From Vitreimonas flagellata (GTDB lineage: Bacteria > Pseudomonadota > Alphaproteobacteria > Caulobacterales > Aquidulcibacteraceae), in contig NZ_SBJL01000001.1 of assembly GCF_004634425.1 (NCBI RefSeq), positions 221,001 to 285,000 of the forward strand: 64,000 nucleotides of DNA, read 5' to 3'. The notes under the pieces are model-generated. The model was not told the origin of the DNA and did not search any database. It was given only the letters and a program-made list of their open reading frames with translations. Positions 7,028-16,260 of this stretch are shown here, piece after piece. The position numbers and the translations under genes are program-made. Positions within the stretch are counted from its first letter, which is position 1, and each line of letters starts with the position of its first letter.

Positions 7028-9019
7028 ATGTTGAGCAAGCTGAAAGGCTGGGCAGCGCCCGTTGCCGCGCTAACGCTATTGAGCCTGGGCGCCCTTCAGG
7101 CCAGCGGCCAAGTCGCGCCGACGCCGGAGCAAATTCAGGAAACGGCGGTCGATCCCGCAGCCGCACCTCCGCAAGTGACCAGCGCGGACGTGAACGCTTG
7201 GCTCGACGGCTTCATGCCGTACGCGCTTTCCAACGCTGACATCGTTGGCGCGGTGGTGACTGTGGTGCGCGACGGCCAGGTCGTCGCCAATCGCGGCTAT
7301 GGGTTCGCCAATCTCGAAACGCGTACGCCGGTCGATCCGAACACGACGCTCTTCCGCCCCGGCTCGATCTCCAAGCTCTTCACTTGGACTGCCGTGATGC
7401 AGCAGGTCGAAGCAGGCCGCATCGATCTCGACGCCGACATCAACACCTATATCGATTTCGAAATCCCAGACTACGAAGGCCAGCCGATCACGATGCGTCA
7501 GATCATGACGCATACCACGGGCTTCGAAGAAGTTATTCGCGATCTCATCTCGTCGGACCCAGCGGCTGGCGGTCTCACGCTGGGCGATTATCTCAAGCGA
7601 CGCATCCCGGCGCGCATCTATCCGCCGGGCACGATGCCAGCTTACTCAAACTACGCGACTGCATTGGCCGGTTACGTGGTGGAGCGCGTTTCGGGCGAAT
7701 CCTTTGCCGACTACGTGCACGCGCACATTTTTGAACCGCTCGGCATGCAGCATTCCACCTTCGCGCAGCCGCTGCCGGCGGCGATGAATCCCGCGATGTC
7801 CGGCGGCTATAAGAATGTAGCCGACGGCGAAGCGCAGCTGTTCGAGATCATCCCGGCCGCACCGGCAGGCGCCTTGACCACGACCGGCCCGGACATGGCG
7901 CTCTTCATGAATGCGCATCTCAACGATGGCGCAGGCCTCATGAGCCCGGAAACGGCGCGCCTCATGCACGAGACCATCGACCAGCAATTTCCGGCTGTGA
8001 ACTCGATGGCGCTGGGTTTCTATCAAGAGAATTACGGCGGCCAACGCATCCTGGCGCATGGCGGCGACACGCAATGGTTCCACTCGAACCTGTCGCTGCT
8101 GATGGATCAGAATGTCGGCGTTTATATCTCGCTGAATTCCGGCGGCAGCGCGTCGATGGGCGCGCGTTTGCTGCGCTGGGAGTTCATGGAAGCGTTCGTC
8201 AATCGCTATTACCCGACCGAACGCGGCCCCGATCCGGAGCCGCTCGCCACCGCGCTTGAGCACGGCGCCGCTGTCGCCGGAGATTACGACAGCGCGCGTC
8301 GGGCAGAAACGAGCCCATTGGTCGCTGCGTATTTTTTGGGTCAAACCACGGTGACGATGCTGCCGAATGGCGACCTCGTCGGTCCCGGCTTGCCCGATGT
8401 AAACGGCCAACCGAAGCATTGGCGCGAAGTGGAGCCGTGGGTCTGGCAAGCACTCGGCAGCGGCGAGCGCATGAGCGCGCGTGTTGACGAGAATGGCGTC
8501 GTCACCGCGATCGCCTTCGAGCCGCTCTCGTTTGCGATCCCTTCGACGCGTGCGCCTTGGTATCGCTCGAAATCGCTGTTGCTGCCGCTCTTCGGCGTAG
8601 CGCTCGGCGTGCTGCTCATCACGCTGCTCAGCTGGCCGATCCGTGCGCTGGCGCGCCGCGCCTACAAGACGCCTTTCCCGTACGAGGGCGGCCGCGCGCT
8701 GGCGCATCGCGTGGCGCCCGTCGCCTCGCTGCTGGCCGTCGGCTATATCGGCGCCTGGTTTGCGTTCGTGATGTGGCTGATGGAATCGCTCACCAGCAAT
8801 AGCGGCAGCACCGCGCAGACGCTGTTTACGGTGCTCTACATTTGCGGCCTGTTGCCGATCCTCGCTGTGGCGGGTGCGGCGTTCGCGAATGTCTCGCTCT
8901 GGCGTAGCGCATCGACGTGGTTCGCCAAGATTTGGGGGCTGTTCGTGTTGCTCTCGGCGCTCGTCATTCTGTGGTTCGCCGTGGTGATGAACTTCTTCAG
9001 CTTTGCTTACAGCTACTAA
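7028..9019 (+). CDS. Secreted serine hydrolase (beta-lactamase/CubicO fold) with C-terminal membrane domain
   Basis: 663 residues. A signal peptide (about 1-27) leads into a class C beta-lactamase-like domain with the SxxK nucleophile motif Ser113-Lys116 (PGSISK), the YxN motif Tyr206-Asn208 (PAYSNY) and the third-motif equivalent HGG at 344-346. After about residue 515 come four hydrophobic segments, anchoring the enzyme in the inner membrane with the catalytic domain outside. Relatives include D-aminopeptidases, esterases and PBP4-like peptidases. Its place upstream of a peptide transporter and near dgcA/dgcN suggests cleavage of D-amino-acid peptides. Strong GGGGAGAGGG ribosome binding sequence. 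Confidence 0.8.
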   Translation: MLSKLKGWAAPVAALTLLSLGALQASGQVAPTPEQIQETAVDPAAAPPQVTSADVNAWLDGFMPYALSNADIVGAVVTVVRDGQVVANRGYGFANLETRTPVDPNTTLFRPGSISKLFTWTAVMQQVEAGRIDLDADINTYIDFEIPDYEGQPITMRQIMTHTTGFEEVIRDLISSDPAAGGLTLGDYLKRRIPARIYPPGTMPAYSNYATALAGYVVERVSGESFADYVHAHIFEPLGMQHSTFAQPLPAAMNPAMSGGYKNVADGEAQLFEIIPAAPAGALTTTGPDMALFMNAHLNDGAGLMSPETARLMHETIDQQFPAVNSMALGFYQENYGGQRILAHGGDTQWFHSNLSLLMDQNVGVYISLNSGGSASMGARLLRWEFMEAFVNRYYPTERGPDPEPLATALEHGAAVAGDYDSARRAETSPLVAAYFLGQTTVTMLPNGDLVGPGLPDVNGQPKHWREVEPWVWQALGSGERMSARVDENGVVTAIAFEPLSFAIPSTRAPWYRSKSLLLPLFGVALGVLLITLLSWPIRALARRAYKTPFPYEGGRALAHRVAPVASLLAVGYIGAWFAFVMWLMESLTSNSGSTAQTLFTVLYICGLLPILAVAGAAFANVSLWRSASTWFAKIWGLFVLLSALVILWFAVVMNFFSFAYSY

Positions 9020-9030
9020 GGCGACCCCCG

Positions 9031-10326
9031 GTGAGTCAAAGCGAAGCGGGTGCGGTGAGTTCGGGCAAAGGCCTTTTCGGCCATCCACCGGGACTCACCG
9101 TGCTGTTCCTCACGCAAACTTGGGCTGAGTTCTCGTATTTCGGCCTGCAAGCCATGCTGGTTCTTTACATGACCCAGCAGCTTGGTTTGCCGCAGGCGCA
9201 ATCCTCGATCATCTACGGGCTTTACACGGGCTGCGCGTTCTTCAGCCCATTCATCGGCGGCATCATCGCCGATCGCTGGCTCGGCAAGACCACAAGTGTC
9301 GTCATTGGCGGCTCGCTGATGATGCTCGGCCATTTCGCGATGGCGTTTGAATCGCTACTCTTCCCGGCGCTCGCTTTGGTTGCGATCGGCAACGGTCTCT
9401 TCCTGCCGCCGCTCGCGGTGCAAGTCGGTGCGCTCTATCAGCCGGGCGACGCGCGGCGCGATCAGGCGTTCAGCGCCTATTACATGGGCATCAATCTCGG
9501 CGCCTTCGCCGCAATTATTCTGTGCCCGTTACTGGCGCAGCTTTACGGATGGCATTGGGGCTTCGCCGCCGCCGGCTTCGGTATGGCGCTTGGCCTCGTG
9601 CTCTATCTTGGTTTCAAGAAACATCTGCCGCCCGAGTTGCCGCGCGTGAGCGCGCAAGAGAAAACACGTACGCCTCTGTCAAAGGTCGATTGGAAGGCGC
9701 TGACCACGCTGCTCGGCGTTATCGCCGTCGTCATCCTCTTCCGCATCGCTTACGAGCAGAGCGGCAACACGATCACGCTGTGGCTGAGCGATCGCACCGA
9801 GCGTTCGCTTGGCGGCTTCGAGATTCCCGCGCCCTGGTTCACTTCACTCAACCCGCTACTGATCATCGCGCTGACGCCGCTGCTTATGATCTATTGGCGC
9901 AAGCGCAAAGAGGCGGGGCACGAGCAGAATCTGTTTCGCCGTATGGCGCTGGGCTGTGCGCTCGCAGGGCTTGCGTGCCTTGTCATGGTGGGCGCTGCTT
10001 TGGCCTACAGCGCGGGCGGCGGCGGCGCCGTCAGTTCGCTTTGGGTGATCGCCTATTTCGTGTTGCTGACGCTCGGCGAGCTGTTGGTGCTGCCCGTTGG
10101 CCTCGCGCTCTTCGGCACGCTATCTCCAGTGCAAGTCGCGTCGATGATGATGGGCGCATGGTACATCGCCAAATTCGTCGGCAGCCTCTCGGCCGGCTTC
10201 ATCGGCACGCTCTGGCTGACGATCCCGACCGAATTCTTCTTCGCCATCGGCGCGGGCGCCACGTTCCTGGCCGCGCTCATCCTCTTCTGGATGGGCCGCG
10301 AACGCCTAGCCGCGAACGCGAGCTAA
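9031..10326 (+). CDS. POT/PTR2-family proton-dependent oligopeptide transporter
   Basis: 431 residues from GTG 9031 (AAGG 9 nt upstream; GTG 9055 is an alternative). The frame extends further upstream but overlaps the previous gene. About 12 membrane segments. Family signatures include WAEFSYFGLQAMLVLYM in helix 1, GGIIADRWLGK between helices 2 and 3, and FSAYYMGINLGAF in helix 5. POT carriers import di- and tripeptides with protons. It begins 11 nt after the serine hydrolase stop, so the hydrolase and importer are probably one functional unit: cut the peptide outside, import the fragments. Confidence 0.82.
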   Translation: MSQSEAGAVSSGKGLFGHPPGLTVLFLTQTWAEFSYFGLQAMLVLYMTQQLGLPQAQSSIIYGLYTGCAFFSPFIGGIIADRWLGKTTSVVIGGSLMMLGHFAMAFESLLFPALALVAIGNGLFLPPLAVQVGALYQPGDARRDQAFSAYYMGINLGAFAAIILCPLLAQLYGWHWGFAAAGFGMALGLVLYLGFKKHLPPELPRVSAQEKTRTPLSKVDWKALTTLLGVIAVVILFRIAYEQSGNTITLWLSDRTERSLGGFEIPAPWFTSLNPLLIIALTPLLMIYWRKRKEAGHEQNLFRRMALGCALAGLACLVMVGAALAYSAGGGGAVSSLWVIAYFVLLTLGELLVLPVGLALFGTLSPVQVASMMMGAWYIAKFVGSLSAGFIGTLWLTIPTEFFFAIGAGATFLAALILFWMGRERLAANAS

Positions 10327-10329
10327 GCC

Positions 10330-11454
10330 ATGAGCAACGAGCAGGGCGCGCCGACCTGGTTTCAGCGTTACCTGCTGCCGGGCTTTGCGTTCAAGGGTGT
10401 CGTCATCGGCGGCGGCTACGCGACGGGCCGCGAGCTGGCGGAGTTCTTTCTGCCGCATGGGCCCATTGGCGGCATGCTCGCGATCCTACTCGCCATGCTC
10501 GTCTGGAGCGTCATTTGTGCGCTGACATTCCTGTTGGCGCAGAAGCTCCGCGCGTTCGACTATCGCGCCTTCTTTCGCGGTCTGCTCGGCCGGGCGTGGT
10601 TTCTGTTCGAGATCGCCTACGTGCCGTTCCTCATCTTGTTGCTCGCCGTGTTTGGCGCTGCCGCAGGTGAAATTGGCGCCGCGACCTTCGGCGCGCCTGT
10701 CGTCGTGGGATCACTGACCTTTGTCGCCGCCGTGGCCGCCGTAACCACGTTCGGCAATGACTCGGTCGAAGGTCTGTTCAAGTGGATGACGCTCTTTTTG
10801 TACGCCGTGTACGCCGTCTTCGGCGTGCTCGCGCTAACCTCGTTCGGTAACGACGCGCTGCGCAATCTGACGGGGTCGACACCGGCCGAAGGCTGGGTGT
10901 TGGGCGGGCTCACCTATGGCGGCTACAATCTTATCGGTGCGATCGCGATCCTGCCGATGCTGCGCCATCTGACGACGAAGCGAGATGCGGTTGTGGCCGG
11001 CGCGCTCGCTGGGCCGTTGGCGATCTGGCCGGCGTTCGTGTTCTTTTTCTGCATGCTGGCGTTCTATCCCCAGATCGGCGCCGAGACGCTGCCGTCCGAA
11101 TTCCTGCTGCGCCAACTCGACCTGCCGCTCTTCCACGTCGTGTTCCAGATCATGATCCTGGTTGCGCTGCTCGAGAGCGGCGTTGGCATAGTGCATGGGC
11201 TGAATGAGCGCATCGCCGGCGCCTACAAGGCGCGGCGCGGCAAGACGTTGTCGATGCGCGCGCGCCTCATCATAGGTACGCTCGTTCTGCTTGGATCCGT
11301 GTTCATCGCCGACCGGATCGGCCTCGTGACCTTGATTGCGCAGGGATATCGCGCGCTCGCGTTGACGCTGTTGATTGTGTTCGTCGCGCCATTGCTGACG
11401 CTTGGAATCTGGCGCCTCAGGCGCGCGCCGCAAACAGACACACAGACTGCATAG
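10330..11454 (+). CDS. YkvI-like multi-pass membrane protein (LeuT-fold permease)
   Basis: 374 residues, about ten hydrophobic segments, no signal peptide. The start MSNEQGAPTWFQRYLLPGFAFKGVVIGGGYATGRELAEFF resembles YkvI-type proteins, a poorly characterised relative of LeuT-fold amino-acid transporters, with the glycine-rich break in helix 1. It begins 3 nt after the POT transporter stop, so the two are translationally coupled. From context it could move free amino acids released from imported or externally cut peptides; the direction and substrate are not visible. Confidence 0.65.
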   Translation: MSNEQGAPTWFQRYLLPGFAFKGVVIGGGYATGRELAEFFLPHGPIGGMLAILLAMLVWSVICALTFLLAQKLRAFDYRAFFRGLLGRAWFLFEIAYVPFLILLLAVFGAAAGEIGAATFGAPVVVGSLTFVAAVAAVTTFGNDSVEGLFKWMTLFLYAVYAVFGVLALTSFGNDALRNLTGSTPAEGWVLGGLTYGGYNLIGAIAILPMLRHLTTKRDAVVAGALAGPLAIWPAFVFFFCMLAFYPQIGAETLPSEFLLRQLDLPLFHVVFQIMILVALLESGVGIVHGLNERIAGAYKARRGKTLSMRARLIIGTLVLLGSVFIADRIGLVTLIAQGYRALALTLLIVFVAPLLTLGIWRLRRAPQTDTQTA

Positions 11455-11482
11455 AGGCCAAATGGCCTATGGGAGGTGCGAT

Positions 11483-13081
11483 ATGGGGCGAACCTTGAGA
11501 GCGAGCGTGATCGCGCTGGCGTTTTGTCTTGGCGGGACGGCATGGGCCGACCCACCGGCGAATTTCGACGCGCGCGTCGAAGAAATCCGCAGCCAAGTCG
11601 GCGTGCCGGGTATGGCGGTCACCATCGTTGAGAATGGCCGGGTGACGCTCGCGCATGGCTATGGCGTGCGCCGCTTGAACACCAATGAACGCGTCGATGC
11701 CGACACGATCTTCCAGCTCGGCTCCGTCGGCAAAGCCTTCACGTCCGCAGCACTCGCCGTGCTTGTGGATCGCGGTCAAATTTCCTGGGACGATCGTGTG
11801 ATTGATCACATCCCATATTTCCAAATGTACGATCCATGGGTCACGCGCGAGATGACGGTGCGCGATCTGCTCGTGCATCGCAGCGGCTTGGGGCTCGGTG
11901 CGGGCGATCTCATGTTCGTGCCGCGCTCGTCCCGCTCGCGCGAAGATACGGTGCGGGCGCTGCGCCACATTCGGCCGGCCACGAGTTTCCGCAGTGGTTA
12001 CGCCTACGACAACGTGCTCTACGCTGTCGCCGGCCAACTCGTTGAAGAGGTCTCCGGCAAAACCTGGGAGCGTTTCATGCGCGAAGACGTGCTCGTGCCC
12101 GCCGGCATGCGCACCGCGACCTCCGATCGTGTCGAACGTCGCCGCACGCGCAATCGCGCTTGGCCGCATGGCCGCCGCGACGGGCCGATGGCCGGCATGG
12201 GCACGCAGGAGATGATGGACGATAGCGGCCGCGCCGAATTCGATCCCGAACTCGGCGCCAACGCAGCGCCGGCCGGCGGTGTCGCGGCCAGCGCCAACGA
12301 TCTCGGCCGCTGGATTGCGATCCAACTTGCACACGGCGCCACGCCTGAGGGCGGGCGCCTGTTCAGCGAAGCGCAATCGCGCGAGATGTGGCGCCCGCAA
12401 GTGCACGTGCCGTTCGGCCAGGCGCCTGAGCCTGTCGCGGCCTCAACGCCGCAGTTCAATTCGTACGCGTTGGGCTGGATGGAGCGCGATTACCAAGGCC
12501 ATCGCCTAATCATGCACACGGGCGCGGTGTTCGGCGCGCAATCGATCCTGATTCTGATCCCGGAGCGCAATGTCGGCTTCTCCATCGCCATCAACAGCGA
12601 GGACGGCGAAGCCGCCCTTGGTCTCGCGTATGAGCTGCTCGATCACTATCTCGGCCGGCCGTACTACGATTGGGGCGCAGCGTGGCAGAGCTTCGTGCAA
12701 CAGCGCGATCAACGCGCGGTCGCGACGCTGCAACAGCAGCAGGCGTCACCTGTGCCGTCGCAGCCATCGCTGCCGTTGCAGCGCTATGCCGGCCGCTACC
12801 AAGATGCTTGGTACGGCCCGATGACCATCACCGGCACCGCCGACGGCAAGCTGATGATGGATTTCACGTTGACTGCCGGCATGACCGGCGAACTCACGCA
12901 TTGGCAGTACGACACATTCCGCGTCGACTTCCGCGATCGCCTGATCGAGCCTGCCTACGTTACGTTCGCGCTGAACGCCGAAGGTGCGGTCGATCGTATC
13001 AGCCTCCGCCCGGTCTCGCCGCTCGCGGATTTCAGCTTCGACTATCAGGATCTGAACTTCACGCCGGTCGCTGCCGAATAG
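11483..13081 (+). CDS. Secreted serine hydrolase (CubicO/beta-lactamase family) with C-terminal DUF3471-like domain
   Basis: 532 residues from ATG 11483, chosen for the GGGAGG 6 nt upstream; the open frame continues back into the previous gene. Signal peptide about 1-22, cleaved after GTAWA. Catalytic SxxK is Ser81-Lys84 (LGSVGKAF) and YxN is Tyr175-Asn177 (AYDNVLY). HTGAVFG stands in for the third motif. The last about 100 residues (RYAGRYQDAWYGPMTITG and on) resemble DUF3471, a lipocalin-like add-on seen in CubicO-group peptidases. Second member of its family in this operon, suggesting two different D-peptide or ester substrates. A terminator follows. Confidence 0.78.
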   Translation: MGRTLRASVIALAFCLGGTAWADPPANFDARVEEIRSQVGVPGMAVTIVENGRVTLAHGYGVRRLNTNERVDADTIFQLGSVGKAFTSAALAVLVDRGQISWDDRVIDHIPYFQMYDPWVTREMTVRDLLVHRSGLGLGAGDLMFVPRSSRSREDTVRALRHIRPATSFRSGYAYDNVLYAVAGQLVEEVSGKTWERFMREDVLVPAGMRTATSDRVERRRTRNRAWPHGRRDGPMAGMGTQEMMDDSGRAEFDPELGANAAPAGGVAASANDLGRWIAIQLAHGATPEGGRLFSEAQSREMWRPQVHVPFGQAPEPVAASTPQFNSYALGWMERDYQGHRLIMHTGAVFGAQSILILIPERNVGFSIAINSEDGEAALGLAYELLDHYLGRPYYDWGAAWQSFVQQRDQRAVATLQQQQASPVPSQPSLPLQRYAGRYQDAWYGPMTITGTADGKLMMDFTLTAGMTGELTHWQYDTFRVDFRDRLIEPAYVTFALNAEGAVDRISLRPVSPLADFSFDYQDLNFTPVAAE

Positions 13082-13121
13082 AAGAGAGTCGGGCGCTACG
13101 CTCGGCTCGCGTCAAACAATC

Positions 13122-13155
13122 AAAGCGCGCTCCTCATCGGGGCGCGCTTCTCTTT
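13122..13155 (+). terminator. Rho-independent terminator after the serine hydrolase operon
   Basis: The stem AAGCGCGC (13123-13130) / GCGCGCTT (13142-13149) with an 11-nt loop is followed by CTCTTT. It closes the plus-strand operon that starts at 7028. Confidence 0.7.
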
Positions 13156-13177
13156 GTGCCGCACGCAGGCAATCGCG

Positions 13178-13213
13178 CATAAAGAAGGGGCGGCTGCTTT
13201 CGCAACCGCCCCT
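13178..13213 (-). terminator. Rho-independent terminator after the minus-strand TonB receptor
   Basis: Stem arms AGGGGCGG (13186-13193) and CCGCCCCT (13206-13213). Read on the minus strand the hairpin is followed by TTCTTTAT. It lies 39 bp downstream of the receptor stop and is back to back with the plus-strand terminator. Confidence 0.7.
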
Positions 13214-13251
13214 CGTGCTCCAGGTCAGCCCCCTGACCCTAGAGCATTGTC

Positions 13252-15396
13252 TTAGAAGTTCGCCGTCAGACTTACGCCAATTGTACGCGGGCGCACAAGC
13301 ACCGCGCCGCCGTTCGGCTCGCCAAGCGCATCCGGCAAAGTTTCGCCGAAGCCGCCGAATTGCGTGATCGCACGTTCGTCGGTCACGTTCTTGGCGAACA
13401 GGGCCACCGTAAACGCTTCGAAATCAACGCCGGCGCGCAGATCAAGCAGATTGTAGCTGGGCAATTCGATTTGCTCGGCGCCATAGAGGAAGCCGCCGAC
13501 GCCTGGGAAACCTGTGGATTGCTCGCCCACATAGCGCCATGCGCCGCCGACATAGGCCAACGCATCGCCAAACACCGGCCACTCATATGTGACATCGACC
13601 GTGCTCGCCCATTCCGGCGCGTACGGCAACGGATCGCCCGCAGCGCCGCCCACGACGATCGGGTCGGTGTCGTCGGTGAGTTGCGTATCGGTGTACGCGC
13701 CTGACCAGGCAATCGTCAGCGCGTCCGATGGCGTAAACGTCGCCGCCCATTCCACACCTTGGCTTTCGGCGCCGCCGCCATTGGCGTTGCCGGAGACTGC
13801 GCCGTCGAACACCAGCAACTGAATGTCGCTCCACTCGATGTGGAACGCGGCTGCATCCAAACGCAGAATGCCGTCGACGAGATCGGTCTTGACGCCAACT
13901 TCGTAATTGACGGTCTCGTCCGGATCGAACGTGGTGGGAATGACGCTCGGTGCGCCGAGAATGTTCGGGCCGCCGGGGCGATAACCGCTAGCGATGCGGG
14001 CATAGATGGTCGTCTGATCATTCGGGCGCCAACGCGGCGCGATCGAATAGGTGATCGCATCGTCGCTGGAGGTTTCGCCACCATTGCTCACTGCGGTGCC
14101 GCCTTGGGTCATCCGTTGCTCGTTCTCGGCGTAGCGTGCGCCCACGGCGACGTCGAATTGCGGTGTGAAATGATAGGTGACGCCGCCGAACACAGCGCGT
14201 TCTGTGTATTCGGAATCGATGGTGGCGGTGAGGCCGCTCACCGTTCCTGGCGGCGTGCCGAAGAAAATCTCCTGATCGAGCAGGGCGTTTTCGTTCGTGT
14301 AGAAAGCGCCGATCAGCCATTCGAGTGATCCTTCGCCGTTCGAGGCGAGGCGGACTTCCTGCGTGAACTTGTCTTGCGGAATATCCTCGTCGAGGAACGA
14401 CGGTAGACCAAACGCCAGCGTGCCGTCCTCAAGGTGCGCTTGCTCAAGTTCGCTGTAGCTCGTGGACGAGATCAACGAAACCCCGCCCAGATCCCAATCG
14501 ATCGTGCCGTTCAGAATGCGGTAGGTAACGTCTGACGATACGGAGAACGGGCTGAACTGATCGGTGTCGCCAGCGACGGGATCAAGTGTTTGGAAATAGG
14601 CGACTGAATCAGTGCCTTCGCTTTCGATGTCTTGCTGCTGCGCCGACAGGCGAATGGTGAGGTTTTCGGTGGCGTTCAACAGGAACGCCGCGCGCCAGCC
14701 AGTGGTTTCCACGCCATTGACGTCTTCGATGCCGCGATCCGGATCGTCGACATAACCGCCTTCCGAGCGGCGCAGCGCGCTCAGGCGCAACGCCGCCTGA
14801 TCGCCAAGCGGAATGTTGACCATCGCGCGCGTCGCCCAGGTAGAATCGCCGCCTTCGGTGGCTTCCACCGTGCCGCTGGCGCGGCCGAAGAATTCGCCCG
14901 GCTCCGGCGCTGCGGTCACGAACTTCAGGATGCCGCCCAGGGTGTTAGCGCCATAGAGCGTGCCTTGCGGGCCACGCAATACTTCGATGCGCGCCACATC
15001 ATAAGGATCAAGGTCGAGCGCGAGGACGGCGGCGTTGGCGAGTGACGTGCTCGAGCCGAACGGCGTTTCATCGACATAGATGCCGACGGTGGACGCCACA
15101 CCGCCCGTATTCAGGCCGCGCAGCGTGACGCGCGAATTGCCCGGCTGACCGCCCGTGACGGCAAGGCCCGGCACCTGACCCGCATAATCGTTGAAGTCGC
15201 TCGCCTGCAAACGCTCCAGCGTTTCATCGGTGATCGCCGTAATCGATTGCGGCACGTCGCGCAGACGTTCCTCGCGCTTTTGCGCCGTGACGACAATTTC
15301 TTCGTGCGCGTTGTCTTGCGTTTGTGCCTGCGCTTCAGCCGCCAGAGGCAGCAAGGATGCCGACGCCGCGAGTGCGATGGCCAATCGGACGAACAT
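13252..15396 (-). CDS. TonB-dependent outer-membrane receptor
   Basis: 714 residues from ATG 15396 (GGGGAG upstream). Signal peptide about 1-23 ending AEAQA, then a TonB-box-like EEIVVTAQKREE. A plug domain follows (VPQSITAITDETL, and later VEVLRGPQGTLYGANTLGG in the usual form RIEVLRGPQGTLYG), then a beta-barrel ending in the terminal aromatic residue (LTANF). It imports a bulky or scarce substrate across the outer membrane using TonB energy. It is divergent from the XRE-cupin/dgcN operon, so its ligand may be a D-Glu-containing peptide or muropeptide. That link is inferred from position only. Confidence 0.88.
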   Translation of the reverse strand: MFVRLAIALAASASLLPLAAEAQAQTQDNAHEEIVVTAQKREERLRDVPQSITAITDETLERLQASDFNDYAGQVPGLAVTGGQPGNSRVTLRGLNTGGVASTVGIYVDETPFGSSTSLANAAVLALDLDPYDVARIEVLRGPQGTLYGANTLGGILKFVTAAPEPGEFFGRASGTVEATEGGDSTWATRAMVNIPLGDQAALRLSALRRSEGGYVDDPDRGIEDVNGVETTGWRAAFLLNATENLTIRLSAQQQDIESEGTDSVAYFQTLDPVAGDTDQFSPFSVSSDVTYRILNGTIDWDLGGVSLISSTSYSELEQAHLEDGTLAFGLPSFLDEDIPQDKFTQEVRLASNGEGSLEWLIGAFYTNENALLDQEIFFGTPPGTVSGLTATIDSEYTERAVFGGVTYHFTPQFDVAVGARYAENEQRMTQGGTAVSNGGETSSDDAITYSIAPRWRPNDQTTIYARIASGYRPGGPNILGAPSVIPTTFDPDETVNYEVGVKTDLVDGILRLDAAAFHIEWSDIQLLVFDGAVSGNANGGGAESQGVEWAATFTPSDALTIAWSGAYTDTQLTDDTDPIVVGGAAGDPLPYAPEWASTVDVTYEWPVFGDALAYVGGAWRYVGEQSTGFPGVGGFLYGAEQIELPSYNLLDLRAGVDFEAFTVALFAKNVTDERAITQFGGFGETLPDALGEPNGGAVLVRPRTIGVSLTANF

Positions 15397-15571
15397 GGAA
15401 ACTTCTCCCCCTGATACGGAGCGGGTGAGGTCGCCCGGACCCGCCTTCAGGCTAACAGACACCACAATTTCCACTTACGCAATAGTTTTGCGAAAACGCA
15501 GAAAATTCGCGCAACACTGTGGTGTTGATGTAAACTCGCGGTTACGCTTGGGCCAACGGGAGGAATCCGAG
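15397..15571. promoter_or_regulatory. Divergent promoter region, TonB receptor / XRE-cupin-dgcN
   Basis: The region holds TTTTGCGAAAA (15486-15496), TTCGCGCAA (15506-15514) and the dyad CAACAC-TGTG-GTGTTG (15512-15527). The TTTGCG core is also present in the dgcA/serine-hydrolase divergent region. These are candidate operators for the paired XRE-cupin regulators. GGGAGGAA at 15559-15566 is the ribosome binding site of the regulator gene. Confidence 0.45.
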
Positions 15572-16252
15572 ATGTCCGACACAAGTGGTGTCAGCCAGGC
15601 GCGGCCGGGGGCTGTGATCAAGGAGCAGCGCTTGCAGCGCGGCTGGACCTTGGCCGAAGCCAGTGAGCGGACCGGCATTCCCATTTCGACCTTGTCTCGC
15701 GTTGAAAACGACAAGATTTCATTGGGTTATGATAAGCTCGTCAAGCTCAGCCAAGGCTTGGATATCGACATTTCCCGGCTCTTCGGCGGCGCCGACGCGC
15801 CCGTGCAGCGCGCCGTCACCGGCCGGCGCAGCGTCACCCGCAAGCACGAAGGCCGCGCCATCGAGACCCCAAATTACAGCCACCGTTACGTCGCCGCCGA
15901 TTTGCTCAACAAGAGCTTCATTCCGGTCGTGGCCGAACTCCGCGCCCGCAGCCTTGAAGAATTTGGCGAGCTGGTGAGCCATCCCGGCGAGGAATTTGCC
16001 TATGTCGTGGAAGGCACGGTCGACCTCTACACCGCGCTCTACGCGCCGGTGCGCCTCAATGTCGGGGACTCGATCTATTTCGACAGCGGCATGGCGCATG
16101 CCTACATCGCAGTCGGCGAGGGCGTGTGCCGTGTGCTTTCGATCTGCACCGGCGCCGAGGCGCAATTGGTGGCCGCCACGGAGCGCCAAACTCCGAAGGC
16201 TGAACCCGTTGTCGTGCCCGCGTCGCCGCGCCGCATCAAGGCGGCTGGCTGA
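15572..16252 (+). CDS. XRE-family regulator with C-terminal cupin (likely regulator of dgcN and the TonB receptor)
   Basis: 226 residues from ATG 15572. Helix-turn-helix at about 10-70 (IKEQRLQRGWTLAEASERTGIPISTLSRVEN), then a cupin domain at about 120-190 with HPGEEF (137-142) and the second motif around GMAHAYIA. Same architecture as the protein at 5068 but only partly similar in sequence, so an old paralogue. It precedes dgcN by 8 nt, so the two share a transcript. The conserved cupin histidine and glutamates suggest ligand sensing, plausibly of D-Glu or an N-acetylated derivative. Confidence 0.85.
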   Translation: MSDTSGVSQARPGAVIKEQRLQRGWTLAEASERTGIPISTLSRVENDKISLGYDKLVKLSQGLDIDISRLFGGADAPVQRAVTGRRSVTRKHEGRAIETPNYSHRYVAADLLNKSFIPVVAELRARSLEEFGELVSHPGEEFAYVVEGTVDLYTALYAPVRLNVGDSIYFDSGMAHAYIAVGEGVCRVLSICTGAEAQLVAATERQTPKAEPVVVPASPRRIKAAG

Positions 16253-16260
16253 TCTCCTCC

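Noticed and set aside
7646-9088. 480-codon minus-strand open frame
   Set aside because: Lies fully over the serine hydrolase, which has clear catalytic motifs; the minus frame is Arg/His-rich with no domain, as expected for the reverse of GC-rich coding DNA.
11417-12406. 329-codon minus-strand open frame
   Set aside because: Antisense to the second serine hydrolase; no domain.
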